Assembly (NCBI RefSeq): GCF_018446385.1
Contig: NC_055989.1
Coordinates: 133,575,004 to 133,639,003 of the forward strand
Origin: Zingiber officinale
Lineage: Eukaryota; Streptophyta; Magnoliopsida; Zingiberales; Zingiberaceae
DNA: 64,000 bases
Direction: 5' to 3'
The position numbers and the translations under genes were made by a program. Below the pieces are notes generated by a model. The model made no database searches. It saw only the letters and a list, made by a program, of their open reading frames with translations, and was not told the origin of the DNA. This document shows positions 1 through 9,910 of the stretch, in pieces. Each line of letters starts with the position of its first letter. The stretch's first letter is position 1.

Positions 1-521
1 TATGTTATTGAGAGAGGTGGTCCACTGAATGTGGTGTACTGCAGTATCCTCTCCACGGATATGACGGCAGAAATTCAAAATCACGCTGAGTAGCAATATA
101 TCTAGCTAGACTAAGTCCGTACATTACAGCAACACCAGAAATGCTTGAAAGGGAAGAACGCCAAATGGAAATGGTCACAATCCTGAATTAAATGCGATAT
201 ATAATATCACAAAATTGAGGCATTTACAAGAAGATGATTTAATTGGAGAGGAGAGCTAGGGTTTAACGAAGGGGAAGAATAGATTTGGAAAGGAGCGTTA
301 GGGTTTGCGTCGAATGAATGAGGAATCAGGATTTTTAGGAGATTTTTACAAGCACGTGCAAATCACATGCCGATTCCGTCTCATATTCACGGACCAGTTA
401 ATGGCAGGGACATAAGTGGGAACGAAAACGATTTATGAGAGATATAAATGGGAACGAAAATATTTTAGGGATATAAATGGGAAAACTCAGAAACAATAAG
501 GACATAATAATGTATTTCCCC
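1..521. other. Left edge, no gene assigned
   Basis: I see no convincing coding region. Read on the minus strand, about 230-330 has the look of a plant 5' leader (aaaccctagctctcc and aaaccctaacg), and a short open stretch of about 42 codons follows towards position 1, so a gene edge cut off by the window is possible. At about 410-500 a unit of roughly 20 bp (gacataaatgggaacgaaaa) recurs three to four times, as is often seen at the edge of old repeats. Confidence 0.35.
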
Positions 522-905
522 GAGATTTGTTCATGATACTTGGATTGGGTGGTCTATGAGTATGTTGCTTGGTTGTTATCTTTCGATGAGGATCCCTGAG
601 TTGAGTAGTAAATTTAGGAATCAAATTTTTATTAGTGGAAGAGAATGTAAGATACGACAAATTCAATATTAAGTGTTATTGGAGAAATAGTCTTATTGGA
701 TTTTTTAAAAATTTTTAGAAATTTTTTCATGATTTAAATGGAGTTCGTATGACTCCATTAAGGGGACAAAACTATCGGATTTAGTGAAAGTCTAGAGTTC
801 GTCAGCGTCGCACCTATCAAGACAGCTACCACTCTGAGAATGAGTATTTTGATAATGGATATATAAATTAGATCAAATCCTTAAATTAATCATCTTGTTA
901 TAAGG
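522..905 (+). mobile_element. Ty3/gypsy 3' end and LTR fragment (fossil)
   Basis: The stretch corresponds to the 3' end of a gypsy internal region, polypurine tract and LTR start seen again at 16379-16700 and, more distantly, at 57690-57860. The LTR begins at about 646 (tgtaagatacg) after the purine-rich gtggaagagaa. Only the first few hundred bases of the LTR can be followed. It is an old fragment without coding capacity. Confidence 0.75.
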
Positions 906-925
906 GATAATGAGAATGAATTCTT

Positions 926-1131
926 GTCCCCTCGGGGCGGTGCGATGGTTAAGACATGGGGTGTTGCCACATGAGGTCTTGGGGTTGAAACTCGGCGTGA
1001 CCGAGTATAACCTCCCCCATGTCTTGGCCATTTGCACTAATGGCTAGTAGTCACCCGTAATTTACCTCCTTCGTGTTGACCTGGGGACGGGTTGGTGGGG
1101 GCGAGCGATTTCACATTTCATCTTTTGCCAC
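926..1131 (+). mobile_element. tRNA-derived SINE with 19-bp target site duplication
   Basis: A 206-bp insertion is flanked by a perfect 19-bp direct repeat (ataatgagaatgaattctt at 907-925 and 1132-1150). The 5' part has Pol III promoter-like boxes: a box A-like ggtgcgatggttaagac about 10-30 bases in, and a box B-like ggggttgaaactc about 65-80 bases in. It has no long poly(A) tail and ends in cttttgccac. The homologous segment near 17250 lacks it, so it inserted after the segment duplicated or only one copy was hit. It does not match the Au SINE at 28366. Confidence 0.85.
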
Positions 1132-1306
1132 ATAATGAGAATGAATTCTTAAATTAGTCATCTTGTTATAAGGGATAACCAGAAAATAAAATAAAGGTAA
1201 ATACCAATTCCTAGTAGGGGTAAAAAACATAAATTGAAACAAATAGCTCTTGTTAGGCATACAATCAAACCTATTTCATTATTTCAATCTAAAATTAACA
1301 CAACCA

Positions 1307-1378
1307 AGGTCCTACCGGGATTTGAACCCAGGTCGCTGGATTCAAAGTCCAGAGTGCTAACCACTACACCATAGAACC
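1307..1378 (-). tRNA. tRNA-Gln (anticodon TTG)
   Basis: Read on the minus strand this is a 72-nt cloverleaf starting GGTTCTATGG and ending TAGGACCT. The 7-bp acceptor stem pairs with one G-T. The anticodon stem CTGGA/TCCAG encloses the loop CTTTGAA, giving anticodon TTG (Gln). The T arm carries GGTTCAAATCC, a good box B, and the D arm TGGTGTAGTGG fits box A. There is no intron. A T-rich stretch on the minus strand downstream may terminate Pol III. The gene is identical to the second copy at 17382-17453. Confidence 0.95.
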
Positions 1379-1759
1379 ACTTTGTAGTACCGAGATTCAA
1401 AAATCCTTAAGTAAAATTAACTCAAACACATATTTCATCTCCTTTTTCTTAAATTTTATGAGAGATGCAGATTATGATCTTAATTTAAATCTTGGGCGTT
1501 ATAAATTTATTTTAAGGTGTTATTGTAATTAGGTATAGGGCTTCAATTAAATATCTGCAAACCCCATATTTGTCTTGTTTTAACTTGTTTGAAAAGTTAT
1601 GTAGATTTTCAATTAAACTATTGCTTTTAATTTAAAAGAAAATAAATGTTTCTTCATTTATCTAGAGATGAATCTGTGTTCGAATATCGATCCTCCTCAA
1701 ATTCTTTCCCATTCGTTTAATCAAAAACACTCTTCCCATTTAATTCCTTTGGCTATCAT

Positions 1760-1960
1760 TAAATAAATAAATTTTGAGTCTATCGAATACCTATTTTCAA
1801 GCAATAATTCGAATAGTTCACGAACATATTTGAATCTTTCGAGCCGAACTCGAACCCGAGCCCTAATTCGAACAAAACTCAAACACAAAATTTTGAATTT
1901 TTTGAGCTTCGAATCGAACTCGAACTCGAATATACCTATTTCGAGCTGAAATAGGTATAA
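1760..1960. repeat. CGAACTCGAA-rich fragment ending in a perfect hairpin
   Basis: The right copy of the duplication lacks this stretch, so it entered at the segment boundary. It is rich in gaactcgaa and gagccgaactcg motifs, similar in style to the hAT MITE at 48479-48973 but not alignable end to end. It closes with a perfect inverted repeat at 1931-1959: 12-bp arms (tatacctatttc / gaaataggtata) around gagct. It may be a MITE remnant, and no terminal repeats or target duplication are certain. Confidence 0.4.
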
Positions 1961-2416
1961 CCATGTCACCCGATCGAGAAGGTGTTATCCCTAGGTTGAC
2001 CATTCGATCTTCTCTTTGGCTAGAGAGGATCGTAGTAGGGTCATAACTCATAACCATGTCACATTATTTTTCATTGTGTGTATGTGATGCATGTTATTGT
2101 AGGGTAATTAGTGCCTTGATGCGTATATGATACACATTAACGATTAGATTATATCTTAATCGAGTCAACTCGAAATGTCTATCATATTTTGATACCCATC
2201 ACTATCTCGATCATTTGTTGTTGTTGAATCTGTCAAAGCAGAGCAACGCATATTATCTTGGTAGGGTGCAGAGAGATAATCTTGGTCCCGCTCCCGCCTA
2301 TCAAAGCTTGGGATAGTACAAACTCAATTAGATTGAGTATAACTAGTTAACTCTATTTGATCGGGTATAACTATAGGCATTTTCCAACGGTTGGAAGATA
2401 GGATAAAAATCATATT

Positions 2417-2583
2417 TATACTAAATCTTGGGCGATTTAGCCAAAGCTAACTCAAGCTTTAGTATAAATGAGGATCTTGATCCTATAAACAGGAGTTGCA
2501 TAGACATGTAATTGATAATTAGTTATCTACCGATTATACTAAGTCTTGGGCGATTTAGCCAAAGCTAACTCAAGGCGTAGTAT
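2417..2583 (+). repeat. Two hairpin-forming direct repeats in the copia leader
   Basis: Two near-identical units (2417-2466 and 2536-2583) share the core cttgggcgatttagccaaag. Each unit is bounded by inverted repeats (tatactaaa / tttagtata in the first, atacta / tagtat in the second) and has an inner CTTG/CAAG pairing and a GGC-GATTTA-GCC mini-hairpin. Both lie between the expected primer site and gag, where retroelement RNAs carry structured signals. Any role is inferred. Confidence 0.7.
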
Positions 2584-2772
2584 GATGTGGATCTTGTCCT
2601 GCGTGAATTATAGCCCATTAGTATGAATCTAGTAGTGTGGTTTGACCACATCCATGAGTTGATTCTACAAAAGCTCTATAATTCAGTGGGAGTATCATTT
2701 AGTTAAAGGCCTAATTAAATGATAAATGAGATATGATATTTACTTTCTGCATTATTTTTGTTGTAGATTGTC

Positions 2773-3600
2773 ATGTCGACAAATACGAACACCTTCTCCC
2801 TATGTTCTGTCCTTGACAAGGACAAGTTCAATGGAGCTAATTTCCTGGACTGGTACAAGAATCTGAGAATCGTTCTCACACAAGAAAGAAAATTGTACGT
2901 CCTGGAACAGCCCATTCCTGAGGCACCTCCTGCCACTGCCACGCGAGCTGACCGAGATGCTTATAAGAAGCATCAAGATGATGCATTAGATGTGTCATGC
3001 CTCATGCTCGTGACCATGAACTCTGAGCTTCAAAAGCAATACGAGTTGATGTCTGCTTATGATATGGTTGAACATCTTCGTCAACTATATCAAGGACAAG
3101 CGAGACACGAGAAATTTGAGATCTCCAAGGCACTGTTTCAATGCAAGATGCAAGATGGGACTCCCGTAGGTTCATATGTGCTCAAGATGATTGGGTACAT
3201 AGAAAACCTACAGAGGCTAGGATTCCCACTTTGCTAAGAACTGGCCACTGACTTGATCTTGCAATCATTGCCAGAGAGCCATAGATAATTTGTAATGAAT
3301 TACAACATGAACGAAATTAACAAGCCACTGCCTGAGCTTCTAAGCATGTTGCGAACTGTTGAGCTCAACCTTAAGAAGGTAAAGCCCAACTCCATTTTGA
3401 TGGTGTAAAAGCATAAAGGCAAGGGCAAGTCTAAAGGTAAGGGAAAGTCTCAAGCCAAGGGCAAAGGCAAGGTAATGGAACCTAAAGGAGGGGTTGCCAA
3501 GGATGCTACCTGCTTCCACTGCGGTCAGACCGGGCACTGGAAGAGGAACTGCAAAGTATATCCGGAAGATCTTAAGAAGAAGAGAAGTGAGACTTCTACT
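2773..3600 (+). pseudogene. Copia gag region (fossil)
   Basis: The N-terminal part resembles the gag of plant Ty1/copia elements (DKFNGANFLDWY near the start, then SCLMLVTMNSELQKQYE). A lysine- and glycine-rich stretch follows, and then a zinc knuckle of CX2CX4HX4C type (CFHCGQTGHWKRNC) at about 3512-3553. Gag forms the particle and binds RNA. The region is decayed. Confidence 0.85.
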
Positions 3601-5120
3601 TCAGGCATATATGTTATAGAAGTTAATCTATCTATTTCTGCATCATGGGTATTGGATACCGGATGTGCTTCTCACATTTGTACTAATGTGCATGCGCTGA
3701 GAAATAGCAGGGCATTGACGAAGGGCGAGGTGTACCTACGAGTAGGCAATGGAGCACAGGTTGCTACTGTTACTGTAGGAACTTACTATCTATCTCTGTC
3801 CTTTGGGCTTGTACTAGAATTAGATGAATGTTGTTATGTGCCTGCTCTCACAAAGAACATCATTTCAGTTTCTTGTTTAGACAAGAAAGACTTTTCATTT
3901 ATAATAAAGAACAAATGTTGTTCCGTTTATTTAAATGATATATTTTATTGTAGTGCACCTTTGATGAACGGACTCTACATTCTAGACTTAGAGAACCCCA
4001 TCTATAACATAAGTACCAAAAGGTTCAAGTCAAATGAAATGAACCGAACCTATCTCTGGCATTGTCGCTTAGGTCATATAAATGAGAATCGCTTATCCCA
4101 GCTCCATAAAGATGGTTTGCTGGACTCATTTGATTTTGAATCATATGAGACATGCGAGTCATGCCTACTGGGAAAGATGACCAAGACTCCCTTTAGTGGA
4201 CACAGCGAAAGAGCAACTGATTTGTTAGGACTTATACATAGTGATGTATATGGCCCTTTCACTGTCACTGCTAGAGGTGGTTATAGGTACTTCATTACAT
4301 TTACTGATTACTTCAGTAGATATGGTTATGTGTATCTGATGACACATAAATCACAATCTTTTGAAAAGTTCAAAGAATTCAAAAATGAAGTACAAAACCA
4401 GCTAGGCAAGATTATTAAAAATACTTCGATCAGATCGAGGTGGTGAATACCTTAGCCATGAGTTTCGTGACTATCTAGCTGAGTGTGAGATTCTATCCCA
4501 ACTCACTCCTCCTGGAACACCACAGTGGAATGGTGTATCCGAAAGGAGGAATCGTACCCTATTAGATATGGTACGATCTATGATGAGTCACACAGATCTT
4601 CCTATATCCTTTTGGGGATATGCTCTAGACACAGCAGCCTTCACACTTAACCGTGTTCCATCCAAAGTTGTGATAAATACACCATATAGGATATGGACTG
4701 GGAGAGATGCCCAGGTGTCTTTTATGAGGATTTGGGGTTGTGAGGCTTACGTTCGACGTCAAGTCTCGGACAAACTGGGACCCAAATTCGACAAGTGCTA
4801 TTTTATTGGATATTCCAAGGAAACGAAGGGATATTACTTCTACATTCCCAGTCAACACAAAGTATTTGTGGCTAAGACTGGGGTATTTCTAGAAAGGGAC
4901 TTTGTTTTTAGAAAAACTAGTGGGAGTAAGTTCGATCTTGAAGAAGTTCAAGATATGGACCATAGCACTGAGGCCTTGATGGAAGTTGAACTGGAACCAC
5001 AAAATGTTCTGGATGATGAGATTGTTCCATAAAGAGTTGAGGAACAACAACCAGTTCAAGTAGACCTACCTCTTCGCAGGTCTGATAGGGTACGTCGTCA
5101 GCCTGAGAGATACTCATTTC
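3600..5120 (+). pseudogene. Copia protease and integrase region (fossil)
   Basis: A retroviral-type aspartic protease site (DTGCASHIC) is followed by the GAG-pre-integrase zinc motif (HCRLGHINENRL and CESCLLGKM). Next come integrase core motifs (HSDVYGPF, FTDYFSRYGYVYLM) and the C-terminal motif beginning WGCEAYVRR. Having integrase before reverse transcriptase identifies Ty1/copia rather than Ty3/gypsy. The region is decayed. Confidence 0.85.
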
Positions 5121-6700
5121 TCTTGTCTGACCATGATGACGTTATGCTCGTTGAGAATGAGTCTACCTCCTATCAGGAAGCTGTGATGAGACCAGATTCT
5201 GAGTCATGGCTAGAGGTCATGAGATCCGAGATGGAATCCATGTACACCAAGTATGGACTTTGGTTGATCCACCTGAAGGCGTCAAACCCATTGGGTGTAA
5301 GTGGGTCTTTAAGAGAAAGACTGCCATGGATGGACTTATTACCTATAAAGGTCTTTTGGTAGCTAAAGGTTTCAAGCAAATTCATGGTATTGATTATGAT
5401 GAAACCTTTTCTCCAGTAGCGATGTTTAAGTCCATTCGGATCATGCTTGCTATTACAGCATACCACGATTATGAGATCTGGTAGATGGATGTCAAAACCG
5501 TGTTTCTGAATGGTAACTTGCTCGAGAATGTGTACATGACACAACCTGAGGGTTTTGTAGATCCATAGCATACTGGAAGAGTATGCAAGCTGCATAAGTC
5601 CATTTATGGACTAAAGCAAGCTTTTCGAAGCTGGAATTTTCGATTCGATGATACGATCAAGCAGTTTAGTTTCATCAAGAATGAAGATGAACCCTGTGTC
5701 TACAAGAAGGTTGTTGGGAACACAGTTGTCTTCCTTGTATTGTATGTGGATGACATACTACTCATTGGAAATGACATCCCTTTGCTGCAGTCTGTAAAGA
5801 CTTGGCTGGGGAATTGTTTCTCAATGAAGGACTTAGGTGAATCAGCCTGCATTCTAGGCATAAAGATCTATAGAGATAGATCTAAGAGATTACTTGGCCT
5901 AAGTCAAAGTACATATATTGACACGGTATTACTACGATTTTCCATGCAAAATTCTAAGAAAGGATTTCTGCCGATGTCACATGGTGTGAGTCTTTCGAAG
6001 ACTCAAAGTCCCTCTTCTAGGGAGGAGAGAGACCACATGGATAAGATCTCTTATGTTTCAGCCATAGGATCTATCATATACGTCATGCTATATACTCGTC
6101 CTGATGTTTCGTATGCTTTGAGCATGACGAGTAGATACCAGTCAGATCCAGGTGAATATCACTGGATAGCGATCAAGAATATTCTTAAGTACCTGATAAG
6201 GACTAAAGACTATTTCTTGATATTTGGAGGCGATGACGAGCTAGCTGTAAAGGGTTACAGTGATGCCAGCTTCCAAACTGACTAGGATGATTATAGATCG
6301 TAGTTTGGGTTCGTGTTTTGCTTGAATGGTGGTGTTGTGAGCTGGAAGAGTTCGAAGTAGGACACAGTTGTTGATTCTACAACAGAGGCCGAGTATATTG
6401 CTGCATCAGAAGCAGCAAAGGAGGCAGTTTGGATCGCAAGTTCATTACTGAGCTTGGGGTAGTTCCTAGCATAGCAGATCCTATAAAGCTTTATTGTGAC
6501 AACAATTGAGCAATTGCGCAGGCTAAGGAACTTCGCTCACACCAGCGGACCAAACACATACTACGGCGCTTCCATCTCATTCGAGAGATCATCGATAGAG
6601 GAGATGTGAAGATTTGCAGAGTACCCACAGAGGCTAACGTCGTTGATCCCTTGACCAAGGCTTTAGCATAGAGAAAGCATGATGGTCACACTAGGTCATT
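5120..6700 (+). pseudogene. Copia reverse transcriptase and RNase H region (fossil)
   Basis: Motifs typical of plant copia reverse transcriptase are visible: GCKWVFKRK, LVAKGFKQIHGIDYDETF SPVA (read with its natural continuity) and YVDDILLIGND, the last holding the catalytic aspartates. They are followed by TRPDVSYALS and RNase H-like sequence to about 6670. The region is decayed. Confidence 0.85.
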
Positions 6701-6738
6701 AGGCCTTAGAGCCTACACTGATTGGCACTAGTGCTAGT

Positions 6739-8384
6739 TGTTGGTGCAACCTTAGGTCAAGGTTGACCTGGGTGACCCGACTCGAGTTGACCTAACTCGA
6801 GGTATATTTTGATGTTTGACAAGAATAGAGAAGTTGTATTTTGATGTTTTACAAAAATAGGAACTTGGGGGATTGTGGGTGCAACCTTTGGTCAAGGTTG
6901 ATCTGGTTGACCCGACTTGAGTTGACCTGATTCGAGAAAAGTCCAAGTATGGAGACTTGGCACGGAAAAGTCCAAGCAGGGAGCTTGGCACGGGAAAAGT
7001 CCAAGCAGGGAGCTTGGCACGCGGAAAAATCCAAGTATGGAGACTTGGCACGGAAAAGTCCAAGCATAGAGCTTGGCACGGGAAAAGTCAAAGCAGGGAG
7101 CTTGGCACGGGAAAAGTCCAAGTATGGAGACTTGGCACGGAAAAGTCCAAGCAGGGAGCTTGGCACGGGAAAAGTCCAAGCAGGGAGCTTGGCACGGAGA
7201 AAAGTACAAGTATGGAAGCTTGGCATGGGAGGTCGGAGAGGGCTCGGTAGCTCGTTCTCTGGACCGGACGAAGTCGGAGAGGGCTCGGTAGCTCGTTCTC
7301 CGGACTAGGTCAGAGAGGGCTCGGTAGCTCGTTACCTGGACCGGACGAAGTCAGAGAGGGCTCGGCAGCTCGTTCTCCAAACTAGGTCAGAGAGGGCTCG
7401 GTAGCTCGTTCTCTGACCCGGACGATGGAGTCGGAGAGGGATCGGTAGCTCGTTCTCCGGACTAGGTCAGAGAGGGTTCGGTAGCTCGTTCTCTAGACTA
7501 GGAAGACGTTAGGGTTTAGGGCTAGGAAGCTCTAAAACCAACAGAGGCATTGGATCGGGCCGACCGATCCGGAAACTGATCGTTCGATCGCGTGGACCGA
7601 CAAGAACCACACGTAAACTTTCAGGAGTTATCTCGATCGGCCCGTGACCGATCGAAGAAGGCGATATGATTCGCACCTATAGGTGACGGTCGTGGACCGA
7701 TCCACCTATAGGTCCACCTATAGGCTGATCGGGATGCAACAACTCTCCGTGAGAGTTGGGATCGGTCTGGGACCGATCAGCCCCGATCGGTCCCATGACC
7801 GATCGGACCTATCCATCCCGAAAGTGAGCTCCATCGGTTGTCTAGCCGTTGAGACACAACGGCTAGATTTCTGTCTTCTTCGCAGGTTCAAGTTATATAA
7901 CGAGGTGGAGGACCTCTACAGAAAAAAAGCTTCCTCTTCCTCCTTGCGATCTGAGCTTTGCTGAGCTCTCCATTACTGAAGCTTCATGTGAGCTTCCCTC
8001 GGCTGGGTCTCCAACTGAACAGTTGCTGCTGTGGTTGGCATCCGTGAAGTTGCAGCTTCATCAACAGTCGACGAGAAGGCAAGCAAACTAGTGTTTTTAC
8101 ATTCATATTGTTCTTGGCTTCTTGCTGTATTTCTTGTACTCTGATCTTGCTGTTGCAAGAGATTGTAGTGAGGTTTCTCCACCCAGAATGAGTTTTTATT
8201 AGCCAGTTTTCCGGGGTCTCATCCATCGACGGATTGATAGGATTCGTCCACCTTACGGACATGCCGAGGAGTAGGAGTATCATCTCCGAACCTCGTTAGA
8301 TCGTCGCGTTTGAGGAAGAAACGTGCATTTGGGGTCGGCTATTCACACCCCCCCCTCTCTAGCCGCCATCCGAAGGTCCTAACA
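6739..8384 (+). repeat. 5' LTR of the nested gag-only element
   Basis: The LTR contains three repeat blocks. About 6930-7230 holds ten or so copies of a unit near 29 bp (ggaaaagtccaagcaggg with agcttggcac). About 7215-7500 holds copies of a 35-45 bp unit built on gagagggctcggtagctcg. About 7545-7830 is rich in atcggtc/gaccgat dyads. The end is marked by cgaaggtcctaaca. Confidence 0.9.
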
Positions 8385-8386
8385 AG

Positions 8387-8398
8387 TGGTATCAGAGC
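8387..8398 (+). promoter_or_regulatory. Primer binding site, initiator tRNA-Met
   Basis: The sequence tggtatcagagc lies two bases after the 5' LTR and complements the 3' end of plant initiator tRNA-Met, the usual primer in plant LTR elements. Confidence 0.9.
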
Positions 8399-8446
8399 GA
8401 GGTCGCTCTTCGTCGGATTAACACCCGGGGGAGCACGAGCTAGAGA

Positions 8447-9910
8447 ATGGATCAACTTGGAGAAGACGTCACGATTCCACCCTTCTACGATCGTGACGAC
8501 TTCGTGTTTTGGAAGGTAAGAATGAAGTATTTTCTTATGACTAACCTAGTAAATTGGAATTGTGTACAAGTAGGTTTTATTCCTCCGGTGGATAAAGAAG
8601 GAGAACCTCTCGAAAAGAAGAAGTGGACGAAGGAACAAATCCACCAATCCATAATCAACGACGAGGTAACGAAAATCTTTGAATTTTCATTACCTAATGA
8701 TATCTTGTGTAAGATAGGTAGATACAACAATGCCAAGGAGTTGTGGAACAACTTGGCTAAGTTCCATGAGGAGAGCTCCAATTCAAGTCATGAAGAGGAG
8801 TCAAGTGAGCCAAGTAGCTCACATCATGGAGGTATGGAATTAGAAGTTGAGGGCTACTCAACATCTAAGGAAGAAGAGGAGGAGAGTTCTTCTTCAAGAC
8901 TGGAGCAAGAAGAAGAAGCCTCTACCTCCGGAAGGGATGAAGGAGAGAGCTTATATCCATCCTCAACCTTAGGTAACTCAAGCAACTTAATTTCAAGTAA
9001 ATTACATATAATGTGCTTTGAGTGTAGGGAATATAGGTATTACAAAAGTAAATGTCCAAAGAGGATTAGAAAGACTCCACCGGCACCAAAAGTCAAGGAA
9101 GTCGGAGTCCCGATACGCAAAGGCAAGGAGCACGTGGTGTGCTTCCAATGCAAGCAAAGGGGGCATTATAGGAGTCAATGTCCAAGGGGGAGGCAACCTC
9201 ACAAGGAAAAGAGACCGAGCACATCTATGGGGGGAGCTAAGGCAAACCCTAAGGTATCCTTTAAGGCACATTCTTGCAATTCTAATAAGACACATGCTAG
9301 TAGTTTTATTGCAATTGTCAATAATGATAAACATGATAACCATAGACACCGATACATGTGCTTAGGTGCCAAACATGTTAGCCTAGATAAGGACAATGCT
9401 AGAAATGCCAACCCTAGAGTTAACTCATCTAAGGTTAAGGAAAACCTAGATAGGAATCCCAAAACAACTAGACATATGCCTAGGAATACCTCAAAGAAAA
9501 ATGGAAAATTAAAGCTTGAGGTATTAAAGAAAGAAAATCAAGTCTTGAGGTCAAGACTTGACACCTTAGAAAAGGCTTTTAAGAATTTGGAGAAGTCAAC
9601 TCTAGGGTCTAAGGGTCAAAAATCAAAGCCCAAGGACATGAGAGGTTTGGGTCACAAACCTAAGTCTCAAGTGGTCAAGCCCGCTTATCATAATGTTCCA
9701 TTCGATTATGGAACAAGACCTAGGGCTAAGAAGACCATCACCAAGGTCACAAGGGGAGTCACCCCTAGAGTTGATCTTGATGAGTCCCAAATGACCAAGG
9801 CTTTAAAGCCTAGGAGGGTTGCTAGGGAAGTCATCTCTAGTGAATATTTAGTGAACCCAATGAGCTCAAATAGGTATTGGGTTCCTAGGAGCGTGATTCA
9901 TTCACGCTAG
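8447..9910 (+). CDS. Gag-like protein of the nested LTR element
   Basis: This is a 487-aa ORF that starts soon after the primer site and looks uninterrupted. Residues 1-110 resemble the N-terminal domain of copia/Sirevirus gag (FVFWKVRMKYFL, later NNAKELWNNLAKFHEE). Residues about 110-175 are a Glu/Ser-rich acidic stretch. Two zinc-knuckle-like motifs follow near 190-205 (CFECREY) and 232-247 (CFQCKQRGHYRSQC). A basic linker leads to a leucine/lysine coiled coil near 345-385 (VLKKENQVLRSRLDTLEKAF). Its presumed job is to form the particle that packages the element RNA. No protease or pol follows, so the protein must act with enzymes from another element. Confidence 0.85.
   Translation: MDQLGEDVTIPPFYDRDDFVFWKVRMKYFLMTNLVNWNCVQVGFIPPVDKEGEPLEKKKWTKEQIHQSIINDEVTKIFEFSLPNDILCKIGRYNNAKELWNNLAKFHEESSNSSHEEESSEPSSSHHGGMELEVEGYSTSKEEEEESSSSRLEQEEEASTSGRDEGESLYPSSTLGNSSNLISSKLHIMCFECREYRYYKSKCPKRIRKTPPAPKVKEVGVPIRKGKEHVVCFQCKQRGHYRSQCPRGRQPHKEKRPSTSMGGAKANPKVSFKAHSCNSNKTHASSFIAIVNNDKHDNHRHRYMCLGAKHVSLDKDNARNANPRVNSSKVKENLDRNPKTTRHMPRNTSKKNGKLKLEVLKKENQVLRSRLDTLEKAFKNLEKSTLGSKGQKSKPKDMRGLGHKPKSQVVKPAYHNVPFDYGTRPRAKKTITKVTRGVTPRVDLDESQMTKALKPRRVAREVISSEYLVNPMSSNRYWVPRSVIHSR

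Larger units (their letters stand above)
522..1759. repeat. Segmental duplication, left copy
   Basis: This stretch matches 16379-17841 in the same orientation. By eye the two copies are about 97% identical over the 380 bp after the tRNA gene and identical over the tRNA itself. The copy begins inside the 3' end of a Ty3/gypsy internal region, passes through the start of an LTR, and continues through a tRNA-Gln gene to ggctatcat. The left copy additionally holds a SINE. The right copy has an extra internal tandem copy of the LTR part. Confidence 0.85.

Noticed and set aside
6930-7240. Regular repeats resembling a CRISPR array
   Set aside because: Units are contiguous without unique spacers, lie in a plant LTR, and are duplicated in the partner LTR.
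6849-7308. Several overlapping open frames of 70-125 codons on both strands
   Set aside because: They are produced by the 29-bp tandem repeat of the LTR, have period-like low-complexity products, and recur in the other LTR.
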